Assembly (NCBI RefSeq): GCF_000687475.1
Contig: NC_057318.1
Span: 930,001-994,000, forward strand
Source: Ustilaginoidea virens
Taxonomy: Eukaryota > Ascomycota > Sordariomycetes > Hypocreales > Clavicipitaceae
Length of the DNA: 64,000 nt
Direction of reading: 5' to 3'
In this document: positions 46,504 to 58,165 of the stretch, in pieces
How positions within the stretch are numbered: position 1 is the first letter of the stretch
Layout of the letters: every line of letters begins with the position of its first letter
The notes under the pieces: generated by a model
Told to the model about the DNA's origin: nothing
The model's database searches: none
Seen by the model: the letters and a program-made list of their open reading frames with translations, nothing else
Program-made: the position numbers and the translations under genes

Positions 46504-47364
46504 CTTGAGCGATTTGTGATGGGTGTCGTTGTGGTGGAAGACGGCAAGTGCCAGGCGGGAAGTGTTTTGATGCTCGACTTCTGATTCGGCTGGCAGCCAG
46601 CGAAAGTGTGCTGGGAGTTGTGAATTCCCTTAGGGCAAGCACGTGATTGCCGGTCAAGCAAGCGAAGACAGGGACCGCCTGCCCCACAGTTTCTTTTTGG
46701 CGCGCCCCGTCAATTTCTGATTCAGCGAGGGGCGGTGGCGGGTCAGCTGACGTGTCAGGTGATGATCCCGTCGTCGCTGGACAAAGCACGAATCAACGAG
46801 TCATCACAGTCTTGTCATGGCTTGGGTTTAGGTACCCAAGGTAGTCATGGCAATGCGTCGTAATCCTTCCTCGACTGTTTGCGTGTACGTCGTTTCAATC
46901 TGCATGGGATTTGTCGCCGAAACAGAAAGCTGGGAAATGCCGATCCTGGTGGCGAGTCGGAGCGGGCTTCATATTGGGGCCCGGGCAGGAAGCAGTGCGA
47001 TGTGAAAATATCCACTCGCGTCTCGATTTTTGCACAGCAGAATCGGCCCACGTGTGTTGGAGAGCTCTTCTTCACGATCGTTTGAAGCTTGGGTGGAGGG
47101 GGGGATTGTCCGTTTTAGGACTCTCTCCCGTTGTGTGTGGAGACAAACCTTCTTGCTGAGTTGCCATGCAACCTCGGCCTTGCAAACTCACTAATGAATC
47201 TTTAATTATTGCACTCAATTTGCTTCTCCATTGTCGCCGCCATCCCATTCAACTCTCCGGTAACTGGCATAAAAAACGGCTGGGCCCGCAAATCCCGCTG
47301 CCACGCAGATCCCGTGAAGCCATCTCGTCACTGACGTCGACATCATAGCCATCAAGAAGCAATC
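46504..47364. promoter_or_regulatory. Divergent promoter, RPL43 and oxidoreductase
   Basis: 861 bp between head-to-head start codons. AGGTACCCAAGGTA-type sequence lies at 46829-46842. No defined ribosomal-protein promoter element is claimed. Confidence 0.45.
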
Positions 47365-49017
47365 ATGGCCATCAAGGAGCACGGACGTCAATACGATCTC
47401 GTTCTCCTCGGAGCCAGCGGTATGACTCCTTCCCGAGGCGTTTGTCTCCCTTGACGCGCGCAGTTTTGCGCCCCTTGGACCTGCAGCGCCGCCTCTGTTT
47501 TGAGCCTCCGGGTTGAGCCTCCGTGCTGACATGCTGTTTCAATCAGGCTATACCGGTCGGTTGACCGCTGAACACATCGCCACAAATCTCCCTAGCCATC
47601 TGAAATGGGCTGTTGCGGGACGGTCAGAGTCCAAGCTCAACGCCGTGGTGGCAGAGTGCCAGAAGCTGAATTCTGATCGGCTGCCGCCCAGTGCGCCTGC
47701 CCCTGCCATGGTCCCCTTTCCCGTGCCCGATCTGAACGCGTGCACCGAGCTGACTGCCGACCGGAACACAGGCGTTGAGATTGCTCATGTGGACGACGAG
47801 GCCCAGTTGAGGGCTCTGGTGCAGAAAGCCTTCGTGGTCATCACCACCGTCGGTCCGTATTGCCTCTACGGCGAACCCATTTTCAAGCTGTGCGCGGAAA
47901 CGGGCACGCACTATCTTGACTGCACCGGCGAAGTTCCTTGGGTCGCCCGCATGATCAACAAGTACGAGGACACGGCGAGGAAATCCGGCGCCATCATGAT
48001 CCCCCAGTCGGGGATGGAGTCTGCTCCCGCGGACCTGGTGACATGGTCCATGGCGCAGCACCTGAGGAAGCACTTGAACGCACCGACAAAGGATGCTATT
48101 GTGACCATCCACAAGTTGAGGTACGTGGCAGCTTCACGGCTGGCGGCTCCGGAAATGTAGAATCTCGTTGTTTTTTTTCTTTTTTTTTTTTTTTTTCCTT
48201 TTATTCCTGACCCAACTCAAAGCTCCAAGCCGTCCGGAGGCACGCTTGCCACCCTTCTCGTGTTTTTTGAGCATTTTCCTCTCAAGGAAATCATCGAAGC
48301 AACCAAGCCGTATGCGTTCTCTCCGATCCCCCATACCTCGGGGGCTCGGCCGCGGAAATCTCTACTCCAACGCATGCTAGGAGTGACCTCGCTGCCCTAC
48401 CTTGGACGGGTCACCACGTCCATCGCGGGCACGACAGATCAGGCTGTCGTCACGAGAACATGGGGCCTCTTGCATGAGGTGCCCAGCCGAAAGGACGAGT
48501 TTTACGGCCCCCAGTTCACGTGGGTGGAATACTTCACGGCCCGCAACTGGCTGCACGGCGTTGCCGTGCATTTTGCCCTGGCCGTCGGTGGCTTTCTCCT
48601 GGCGTTTGTCCCGCCCTTCAGGAGCCTGGTGAGAAGGTTTGTGTTCCAGCCAGGAGAGGGCACAGGCAGGGAAGGCATGGCCAAGGAGGAGGTGGAGTAT
48701 CGCGGCACAGCGTCCCCCGATGTTGACGACAACCCGACCGGGAAGCAGGCCTTTTGTCGTGCTTGGTACCACGGCAGCCTGTACGCGCGTAAGTGCAACC
48801 GATTCCTATCCAAACACACGTGCCCGTCGACGGGTTGATGGGGCTAACCGGCGTCACAGTTACAGGGGTTTTCCTCGCCGAGGGAGCCTTGACCATCTTG
48901 GAGGAGGACGTCCAATTGGGAGGCGGCTCATTCACACCCGCTTGTCTCGGCAAAGGCTATCTCGATCGGCTGGACGGTGCCGGTTTCAAGATTGATGTTC
49001 AGACAGTCGAGGGCTGA
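47365..49017 (+). CDS. Saccharopine dehydrogenase-like oxidoreductase (SCCPDH type)
   Basis: Exons 47365-47419, 47547-48120, 48223-48788 and 48860-49017 give 450 residues. The N-terminus YDLVLLGASGYTGRLTAEHIA is a dinucleotide-binding Rossmann motif, with GRSESKL after the second strand. VVITTVGPYCLYGEPIFKLCAETGTHYLDCTGE and the QSGMESAPADLV block are characteristic of the SCCPDH/trans-acting enoyl reductase-like group rather than true lysine-pathway saccharopine dehydrogenase. A hydrophobic segment at about 318-345 (HFALAVGGFLLAFVPPF) suggests membrane or lipid-droplet association. The substrate is unknown. All introns are short; the second (48121-48222) contains a long T run. The first join recreates the GASGYTG motif and the last gives YALTGVFLAEGAL. 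Confidence 0.88.
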
Positions 49018-49925
49018 GGGGGTGCGGAGCCCCTTTTACAACAGAATGTTGCTCCTACAGTCCTTTTTGTTGATGACCCGGTTTTTGTATCACGTCCAAT
49101 TGAAATTACTACCTTTTTTTTCATTTATTTGGCGAGACTCGCCGAGACTTGTGGGCAGCTTCCAGTTTAATGAGCCGCTCTTCACTTTCGTTGCCCGTTG
49201 CGCCTCGCAAGCTCACCCTGCGCAATAAGAGCCTTTGCCGCCAAGGTGGGATTCCAAGGCAAGTCATCAACAGAAAAAGTCTGGCTCCGTCCTACCACGC
49301 TGCGGGGCACGGAACAGACCGATGTCTGCGAGGTGCCTTGTCTGCGTGCAGCCTGGGCGCCCACTCCGACGAGTCCCCGGCCCTCCCAGTGCATCCATTG
49401 CCTTGGAGTCCCGAAGATGCATGGCAGAACAGTGTCTAGCCTCATGGTTGACCGACGGGAGGGTTGATGGCGTCTCCATACCGTAAGCGTTCTTGTTCAA
49501 AGGGCGGTGTCGTGCGGGAAAAGGCCGATTTCCTGGACACGAGGCCCCGCACGGCCGGAGGGTCACCGGGCATCGCGACAGGACCGCTATTCGAAGCTAG
49601 TGTTCTGGAATCAGCGATGACGTGCCATGGCGGGTTGCACGCCAGATGGCGTACCCGTCATCGCAAAGCGGGACAGAGTCAGACAGGTAGCAGTGTCCGG
49701 GCTCGGAAGGCTGGGATAACCTCGCTGCACCACGACCCGCGGACCCACTCGCAGCTCGCAGCTCGCACCGAGCGGCGGTGATTGATTTTCAATCCTTGTC
49801 GGCGGACTCGGACGGAGTAGCAGCACGAGTCAATAGCACCGGCGGTTTCCTTGGAACGCCGCAAGCCGGGAACTCTGTTCTGGTGGAGTCTGGGCTCATG
49901 GTGGAGAGAATCAAGGGGCACGATG

Positions 49926-49960
49926 CCCTATACCCTATGCCCTATGCCCTATGCCCTATG
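49926..49960. repeat. (CCCTATG)5 7-bp repeat
   Basis: One CCCTATA plus four CCCTATG units in tandem. The unit is reminiscent of, but not identical to, the fungal telomere complement CCCTAA. Confidence 0.9.
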
Positions 49961-52355
49961 CCAGTTATGGAGTTACCTGCCTCTCGAGTGTCGACAGAAA
50001 GGCGTCTGGTCAACTGCCGTGGAGGCGGGACGGCTAGCCCCAAAGAGGTTAGCGCCAGCTCCACCAAGAGCTTATCCTCCCTCCCGGTGGCTTGCGCTGA
50101 GTTCCCTATTTTGGTAAACCAAGGTACCACCTACCTGCCTGTTTGGTTAGAACTTGGGGTACTCCGTACTTCCCGACTTTTGGCTGGTGCGGAGACCCCC
50201 AGCTTTTATTCCTATACGGAGTATGCTTTCTACGTACGTACGTGCTGATTCGACGATGCTAAACGAATGCATCCAGCTCTGCTGTCACCAAAAAAAAAAT
50301 TATCATCCGCACAAGCTTATTTATAGAACACGCACGGGGTGCGGAGTATGGAATCGAATCATGCCAACAATCAATCCAGGCAGGAGGAGGGAAATAACAG
50401 GTGGGGCAGCCCGGAGGGAGCTCCCCCGGCCTGGGCGCGAGTGCCTGGAATTCAGACCCCATCTGATGCCCGAACTTGGCTGGCCGCCTACATGTATAAT
50501 GCTGGACGATAAGGCATGGATGGACATGGGGATTCTCGAGCAGACGTTGCAGCCATTCTGGCGTCCTGGACTAGTGCCGTCTCCGACTCTCGGCACGTCA
50601 TGCCAGCCTAGCCACGCCATGGCTCTTGGTGCGGGAATAACGCGAGCCTGGGAGGTGGATGAGCCCTGACCCACCCGATGCGTTTGCTCGATCCGCCAAG
50701 CCAATTCTCTGGATAAGGTTGTTTTGCCTGCACGGGGTACTCCGTAGATGGGATAAAACTCGGCGACCCGTGTGACGAGCTAAAAACGACATGACGTCTG
50801 GTTCGCTACAGGGTAAGGAGCCCTTGGCCTAGCCTGTCTCCCTCATGGCTGACCTGGGGGGGGAAAAGAAAAAAAAAAGCCTCGTCTTGGTAGAGCCCGA
50901 AACGAAGGGGTTCACACACACACCTGTTCGTCTGATTAACCGCCGAAAATCTGAACCGTGGGCGTGGGCGCGTGCGCGTGCGCTTGATGCAGGCATGTCA
51001 GAGCAGACGAGGGTGATTGGTGACGGGGATGACGGCGCTGAAACAGGCCAAAAATGCAACCAGACAGGCGCTGGCAAAGGCCGTGCAAGTTGCACGTGCA
51101 GTCTGGTGCTTGCTGTCTGGTCTTGCTGGACAGGGCGGGTGTGTGGTGGGGCCTGCCTGGCCTTTTGCGCAAGGGAACAAACCACCAGACTTTCAACAAA
51201 TAAAAGTGTTTGCTTCGCGAGAGAGAGAGAGAGAGAGGGGGGGAGAGAGGGAAGAGCGCAGTGGTTGAGCGAAGCCGCGGACAAGAGCACGGGCGCCATC
51301 TGGTTCAAAACATTTGTCTGAGAGATGCGATGCGGCCCCCAGCGTTGCTGCAAAAGCCGAAAAAAAAAAAAAAAAAAAAAAAGACTTTCATGTTTGCTTG
51401 CCCTGTTTCATCGGGCAGTGAAAAGGAGGCCGGTCGGTCGTTCAACAACTGCCTTGATGCTGCTTTGGCGCGGCGGTCTGGAACGTCTCAATGGAAGCCA
51501 GTCCGATCCGCTGGTTGGCTGCGGCGGCCCAAGGAGGGCAAAGAAGGGCAGGGCAAGAAGGGCATGAGTTGACAGGCCGACCGACAACAAGCATTTTGCT
51601 GCTTGGGTATGTGTTGATCGGCTACCATGCGCCTTCCCGGCAGTCTATTGGCTGTGGTCTTTTCTTTCCCCCCCCCCCCCCCCCCCACTCCTTTTTTTTT
51701 TTCACGAGTCGTGAAATCGTCCTGGCACTTGGCCATCATTGGTTCAGACGGCCCAGTGCTCTGGCAGCAGGCGGCGACCAGCTGGAATCCCCAAGCTCCA
51801 GCCTCCAAGCTCCCAGTCCCAGCCGTCGCGGCAGTCGGTGCTGCGGTCGCTGCCCTGTTGCTTGTGCCTGGCTTGATATGTACATTAGGTAGGTAGGTAT
51901 GCACATGTGTACATGTAGCTTGGCGGGGTCGTCCAGCCGTTACCCCTTGTTGACCAGCTGCCCCTTGTCGACCACCAGCCTGAGCTGTTAGTGGCCAGCC
52001 CAGGCCGGTTCTGCTGGTCAATGACTTCTGTCCCCTCCCTTCTCCCTTGGACTTCCTCCAGTCAATTAATTGGCTACGCTAATTTCCTTCTCCCCTCGAT
52101 GCGCAGGAGCAAAAATCCTCTTGATGCATTGACAGTTTCGCAAAACCCAATGGGCTCCCCAATTCCTACTTCTTCCTTATGACTGCACTTCTCTCCATCT
52201 GAGCCGTCTATACCGGGTGCTTCATCCTTGTTTTGGTTTCCCTTCCACCTCGAGCTATTTTTTTCCGCAGCCAAGCCACGGCCGACCGTCGCCGTGTCCG
52301 TCAGCCGAGTCGGTAAAAGTCTGGTCGATCCAGCACAGCACCCCATTGACAGTGC

Positions 52356-52375
52356 CAACTTAGGTACCTAAGTTG
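52356..52375. promoter_or_regulatory. 20-bp perfect inverted repeat
   Basis: The 20 bases at 52356-52375, centred on GGTACC, equal their own reverse complement. The element lies about 260 bp upstream of the PHD-protein start codon. It could be a dimeric factor site; this is inference. Confidence 0.6.
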
Positions 52376-52460
52376 CCGGTGCACTCACTCACAGCTGCGC
52401 CAGCCGGTGCAACTGCACATGTGGTGACCATTGATCTTACCTGAAGCTGCCAGACCCGAC

Positions 52461-52540
52461 ACGCAACGACACGCAACGACACGCAACGACTCGCAACGAC
52501 TCGCAACGACTCGCAACGACTCGCAACGACTCGCAACGCT
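52461..52540. repeat. 10-bp tandem repeat, 8 copies
   Basis: Three ACGCAACGAC units, four TCGCAACGAC units and one TCGCAACGCT, exactly in phase. The array sits 95 bp upstream of the PHD-protein ATG, in its core promoter or 5' UTR. Confidence 0.95.
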
Positions 52541-52634
52541 TTGCACCCTCATCACACCCATTCAGCTGTCGCTGCTTGACATTCCTGGAATGATCGTGAC
52601 CTGGCAGTAGAACAGTGGCAACCCTGGCGCTGCT

Positions 52635-52758
52635 ATGAGCGAGCATCATCTGGCAGAAAGGTAAGCCAAGCCCGCCACCCCTTCCCGTCGTCCCATCCCC
52701 ACTTCTCACCGCAGTTGTTACGCTCTGGTTCTGGTCTGCCTGTCCTGCCTGTCACGGC

Positions 52759-52792
<34 letters not shown>

Positions 52793-55299
52793 AAAAAAAG
52801 TAAACAGAGCACCGGCATTGAAACTGACCCGGTCGATGCTCTTCACCGCAGCAGCTTTGGAGATCCAAACGCTCAACCCCCCACGCCCGACCAAACGCCC
52901 AAGACAGCCACCCTTCCAAGTCCCGTCTTCGAAACCCCAAAGCCCTACCAGGGCTCCTTTGCCGAGGCCGGCGACTCGACTCCTCGGTTTGCCGAAGAAT
53001 ACTCCGTCTTCAACGCTACTCCAGGCAATCTGCGGGGCTCGCACTCCTTTCCAGACTTCGTTCCTGCAACAGGTCCCGGCTCACTCGCTGGTCACAAACG
53101 CCTGTTATCTGCAGAAGGCTTTGCGGTCGAGTTCGCGGCGCACCCAAATCACCATTCACCTAACCCCGGTGCTTCTGCTTCTCTGCCCGCCGCCCCCCTC
53201 TCCCCTCGATTACCAGCCTCCCCGGTCCCGTCAAAAGTTGACGCGAGCTCGTCAACCACGAATCCCAAGTCCCAGTCAAACCCTGCCGCACTGACCAGGA
53301 CCCCCCCCTCCTCCAAGAGAGTCCGCAGAGAAACCATCGGTGAAAAGGGACGGGAGCCCGAGGAGGAACCGGAACCGGAACCGGAACCGGAACCGACCCA
53401 AGTCATCTCACCGCCACCCACGGCTCGCAAGGGAGAGCGCAAGCCCACCCTGAAGTTCACCATGCAACATGACCAAGGTTTCGGGCATGCAGACCTCCAC
53501 GAACCCTCGCAGCAGGACATGGCGGCACTCATGGGCAGTGTTGGCGACTTGTTTGGCTATCCCATGTCGGCTCCGGCCATGACCCAACCCAACTTTTGGG
53601 ATCCGTCCATGCCCCTGGACATGGACCTCGATTTCGCCGCGGCAGCTGCTGCCAACTTGTTTCAACCAGCCACATCATCGTCATCGTCTCACCGCAATAC
53701 GGGCTCGTTTGATTGGAATAGTGAAATCCCGCTCTTTCAGGATCCCATCGCGCCGCCACCGCCGTCGTCGAATCAAGAGAATGTCCAGCCTGCTCGGCAG
53801 GGGAGAATGTTCGCCCTCAAGCCAGCGGCATCAACCTCGGACGTTGCATGCACCAACGCTGACGGCGCTTCCATACCATCAAGTTACGCTGCTGCTGCCA
53901 CTGGTCTGGACGATCCATTCAGCATAGCAGATGCGGGGGATGCAGTTGATCCAGGTCTTCTCTTTAGCCGCCCGCAAAGTGCATCCGTAGATGCCGAAAT
54001 GGGCGGCTTGATTCAGTCCGGCACTGCTGAGGCGGCCATTACAGGCTCAGGGTCCGGAAAGGCAACAGGCCGGGGGACCCGCACGTCGGGAAATTCCAGG
54101 GAGAGAAAAGCCAACAACAACTCCAGGGGTCCTGACCGGATCGTTGCCAGTTCGCCTGTTCATGCGCCGGGCAGACCCGGGCTGGGGCGAAGTGCCAGCG
54201 AGAGTCGGGCGGGGAAGCCGGCGAGACGAGGCTCGCTCCCGGTCCTGGCCCCGGCGATCCGGGCAGCCGATGGGCCTGGGCTCACGGCGAGCAAGTCGAC
54301 TGGCCGCACGGGCGGGAGGACGTCGCCGTTCAAGACGCAACAGCGGCTGTCCAGCCTGGCGTCCATACCCGAGACGTCTCCGCATTCCTGCATACGCACC
54401 TCTGTGCGGCTGAGAATCGATGCCCACGGACGTGCTCACACGGAAACCACAGTGCTGGGCGGGCGCGGCAGCCCCTTCATAACCAGAAGCCAAAGCTCCC
54501 AAAACCTGTCGAGCAATCGAAGCTATTCGTCGTCGGAGGGCGAGGACACGGACTCGGACGACGAACCCATCATCATCCCCAGCCGCAACCACTCCTTCAA
54601 CGCATCCTTTGCCCTGCCGGACCCTCGCAAACCCGTGGGCTCGCTGTTCCAACTATCCACGCGAAGCTTGAGCGACAGAAGCAACAGCAATTCGGCAAAC
54701 GACGGAGAGAGCGAAGCAGAGACGGTGGTCAACGAGAAGCCGGGCAAGGTTGGCGACGCCGCGAGCGAGCTGCGCAAGGTGGTCATGGACCGACAGAAAC
54801 GGTCCCTGCGGCTGGGCAGCTCGAGGTCGCTCGACACGAGCGTGCGCGTGCGCAGCTTTGCAGGCGGCATCGTCTCGCCGACCAGCCTCGCCGGGTCGAG
54901 CTACGGGCCAGACAGCTACGGCGTGCGGTGCGTGTGCAGCAACAGCAAGGCTGACGAAGACGGCTTCATGGTCCAATGGTGAGCAGCACATTTTCCTTTT
55001 GACACGGGGGCCTCACCCTACCCTCTCCCTCGGGGTCTGCGTTGCATTGGGCGAGTCGCAAAACGCGGGGAGGCTGACACTGACACCCCAAAACCAGCGA
55101 ATCCTGCGAGATGCTGCTTCACGGACGGTGCATCAACATCAGCATGCGCACCATGCCCAACGTGTACATTTGCGGATTCTGCGCAAACACGCCCAACATG
55201 GCGAGGCGGCGGACGCGGGACAGCCAACGGAGCAATGCTCTGGGCATCGGGACGCTGCAGTCCCCTCTGGCGAACAAGTCGTTTAGATCGTTTCGCTAG
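52635..55299 (+). CDS. Large disordered protein with C-terminal PHD finger
   Basis: Exons 52635-52660, 52852-54978 and 55098-55299 give 784 residues. The start MSEHHLAER joins to SSFGDPN through a 191-nt intron that contains A30 and an ACTGACCC branch-type site; this exon is inferred from donor, acceptor and frame and is less certain than the rest. Most of the protein is low-complexity (Pro, Ser, Arg), including an EPEPEPEP tract from a GGAACC repeat and poly-Ala and poly-Ser runs. The C-terminus forms a CxC-type PHD finger: VRCVCSNS...GFMVQCESCEMLLHGRCINIS...VYICGFC, split by an intron in the Cys codon of QCESC. A PHD finger suggests histone-tail reading in the nucleus. No catalytic domain is present and I do not recognise a named orthologue. 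Confidence 0.8.
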
Positions 55300-56361
55300 A
55301 ACTAGTGGAATACATGGCTGACACGACACGTCGATGCACTGCTGTAATTTTGCGCTCCAGTTTCGCGCTCTCGCGGTGGCGCCCCCTTCCCAATGTGTAT
55401 GTCCTGTGTCGTTTGTACTGTTCCGCACCGCACCGCACCGCACTGCACTCTGTCTGGTACATATGCTCATGCGCCGTGCCCATGCGTCTGGTGCCATGTG
55501 CCTACCCGGTCGCCAGGTGCCGTTCACGTCAACTTCCAAGCCTGTCGAGCGGGGGACTGATGTGCGGACTTGTAGAAACCCGTACGTACGTATGCACGAG
55601 CGCATGAGCTCAGGGGCGTGGGCGTGGGCGTGGGCGTGGGCGCTGAGAAGAAATAGAGAGCGTTGACGGGAGCTCAAGAACAACGTAGCGCGGGATCTTG
55701 AGAACACAGCAGCAGAGAGCGCTGGACCACGAGAGCACACAGCACCACAGCACCACAGCACCACAGCACCAAGCACGGCACGGCACCACCAGTCAGGCCG
55801 TCCGCCACGCCAAGCTCTGCCAAGCTCTGCTACTGTGGCATTCGGCTGATTTTGGCTTGTTTTCAATTGTTTCCATTGGTACCTTATATATAATCTTTTT
55901 TTTGCCTCCCATCTCGCCTCCAGTCGCCTCCATTATCTGCCGTTCTTTCCATGTCGTCGTCTCCTCGTCTCCTCTTCTTCCCTCGCACCACGCACGACAC
56001 GCTCCTTCCTGGCCATTCTTAGGATAACATTCGAATGAGAAAAACCTGGTTCCCCGTCATGCAGAGGAAACAGATGAGACTCAGGGGGGGGGGGGGGGGG
56101 ATATGCAGAGACCGCCGTTGAAAAAGAGTTGGACACATCCTTTTTCATGACAACAATATACAAAGCCGCAATGGGGTATCTCGGCACATATATCCCCTTG
56201 TCAACAAGTACCAACTTGGAATAATGAAACAATAGGAACGTCTCTTTGATGAGCCTCTTTTTTTTATATATTTTTTTTTTTTGGGAAAAAAGAGAGGGGT
56301 AGGGTAAGGGGTGGTTGGCGGGCGGGCGTGGGCGTTGTGGTTTTTTTTTTTTTTTTCGGTT
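55300..56361. other. Convergent 3' region, PHD protein and Stm1-like
   Basis: 1.06 kb with (GGGCGT)4 at 55614-55637, ACAGCACC tandem copies at about 55738-55771, G15 near 56086-56100 and T runs after the Stm1-like stop. No gene is seen. Confidence 0.6.
55614..55637. repeat. (GGGCGT)4 repeat
   Basis: Four copies of the same hexamer seen at 22091-22126. Confidence 0.9.
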
Positions 56362-58165
56362 TTATTTCCCCCCGAGGCTGGGAAAGGCGGACTCATCCTT
56401 GGTGTTGATGGGAGCGGCACCGCCACGGCCGCCGCGGAAGCTGCCTCCACGGCCGCGTTCGCTGCCGCGTTCGCCGCCGCGCTCGCCGCCGCGCTCACCA
56501 CCTCGTCCGCCACGGCCGCCGCGACCGCCGCGGTGGCCACCACGGCCACGCTCGGACTCGACGAAGCGGGGGTCAAAGTCGAGCGTCTGCTTGACCTTGC
56601 GCTCGCGCTCGCGCTGCTTCTTGCCGTGGTTGCCCGAGATGAAGTCCTCGTCCTCGGCCTTCTCCAGGGCCTTGGCGCCGGCCCACTTCTTGTCGAGCTT
56701 GCTGCCCTCGTTGGCCTCGCGGACCTTGAAGTCGCCGAGGCTGAGCTTCTTCACAGCCTGCTGGGCGAGGTAGTCGGCATAGGAGACGCTCTTGTCCTCG
56801 GGTTCGACAGGTTCCTCGCCAGCGGCATCCTCGGCAAGGGCTTGCTTCTTCTCCGTCTGGGCAATAGCCTCGCCAGCCTGCTCGTCCTTCAGCTCAGCTT
56901 CGCCTTCAGTGGCGCCCCAGGACTGGGCAGCCTGCTTCTCAGAGCCTCTACGAATACATGACTCGTCAGCGAATCAAGGGGGAGGAGAAGGAGCAAGATG
57001 AAAAAACAAGAGCACACCAATGGTTTTGGGGAATGCTTGGGGAATGCGGAGTGTGCTGCCATACCCGTGGACACCTGACCGAGTGGTGTGGCGGTCTTCC
57101 CCATCACGGGCCCGGCGAGAGCCACGGCCTGGTAGCATCGAGTCAGTAAAAGGGAGAATGATGATATTTCCCTGCAATGCCACAAGCAGGGGCCCGCGAA
57201 AACTAGGGTCACTCACCACCACGGACGCGAGCGCCGTAGCCTCCACGAGGACCATCTCTAGGGGCCTCATCGGTAGAGCGGCCGTGATTGCGGTCGCTAC
57301 CGGCACCACGGTCGCGGAAAGCTAGACCCGCACATGAGTCAGTTCCTTGTTTGCAATGGGACTCTCCCAAGGCTGGAAGGCCTCCATGAGAGACGAAAGG
57401 AATTCAATTGTCAATGGCTTCAGCTTACCACCTTCGTTTCCACGGGGCCCTCCACGGCGGTTACCAGTGCCGCGAGCAGGAGCAGCAGGAGGCTGAGGTT
57501 CAACATTGCGCTTGGTGGTGCGGGCGGGAGCCTTGTCGACAGTCTTAACGGGGACGTTGGGCTTGTCCTCGCCGTCACTATCGTTGCCTGTTCATACGGC
57601 ATCCTGTTAGTTTGCTGCAATTGGAGTTCTGAAAGGGAAAACCCAGCCAGCATCTCGACGGGTAGGGCAGGCACAACGAGCGGTTCGGGGGGGGACGCGG
57701 TCGAGGGGGCGGAAATTCCTACCAAGGAAGGCGAAACGGTTCTGAAAAGAGGGAAGAATTAGTCGGTACGTAAATCAGAGAAGAAGCGAGCATCAACAAA
57801 TTGCAAGCGCGGTGTCATGATGGCTGCCTGTGTCACAGGAAAGCAAAGAGTTTGCGAGGCCGAAGCGACGAGTTCCGCAAACAGAAGAAAAAAACCTCCC
57901 GATGATGGCGTGCTTTGGCGACCACGAGCAGCATCAAGAAGCCCCAAGACGAGGCCAACAGTGACGGGATTCTGACGACGACGACCATGATGATGATGAT
58001 GATGATGATAACGATAATGATAATGATGATGACGACGACAACGATTGGATGCGAGGTATCGGCAGGGTAGCAGGCTGTGGACGGGCAAGAGAGGGGGGGG
58101 GGGGGGGGGGAGCATGCTTGACGGGACGGGACGGGAGGGCATACCTGAGAAGCGACCTGGGACAT
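56362..58165 (-). CDS. Stm1-like, ribosome-binding RGG protein (HABP4/SERBP1 family)
   Basis: Six exons (58165-58145, 57741-57723, 57587-57429, 57321-57217, 57128-57065, 56947-56362) give 317 residues. MSQVASQNRFAFLGNDSDGED is the conserved Stm1 N-terminus, reached by joining a 21-nt and a 19-nt exon. Charged RGG-type linkers follow. The HABP4/PAI-RBP1 core SVSYADYLAQQAVKKLSLGDFKVREANEG...WAGAKALEKAEDEDFISGNHGKK leads to a C-terminal block of RGG/ERGG repeats ending DESAFPSLGGK. Relatives clamp idle 80S ribosomes and bind mRNA and G-quadruplex nucleic acid. Five introns in a short gene, including a 403-nt first intron with a G16 run (about 58095-58110) and GAT/ATG triplet repeats (57986-58037), is unusually many for the window. 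A short A run lies after the stop. Confidence 0.88.
57986..58037. repeat. GAT-type trinucleotide repeat in Stm1-like intron 1
   Basis: Seven GAT triplets then imperfect AAC/GAT/GAC triplets, entirely inside the first intron. Confidence 0.9.

Larger units (their letters stand above)
49018..52634. other. 3.6-kb gene-poor region
   Basis: No gene supported. Frames up to about 170 residues exist but start at non-ATG codons or lack any motif. Notable sequence items are a 7-bp repeat at 49926-49960, three TACGGAGTA/TACTCCGTA motifs near 50.16-50.75 kb, a GA repeat at about 51222-51238, A22 at about 51360-51382, C18 at about 51669-51686, a 20-bp palindrome at 52356-52375 and a 10-bp array at 52461-52540. 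Confidence 0.6.

Noticed and set aside
49926..49960. Interstitial telomere repeat
   Set aside because: The unit is CCCTATG, not CCCTAA, with only five copies and no surrounding subtelomeric features.
50154..50669. 171-residue plus-strand frame in the gene-poor region
   Set aside because: No family motif, weak start and two TACGGAGTA-type motifs inside. Treated as non-coding.
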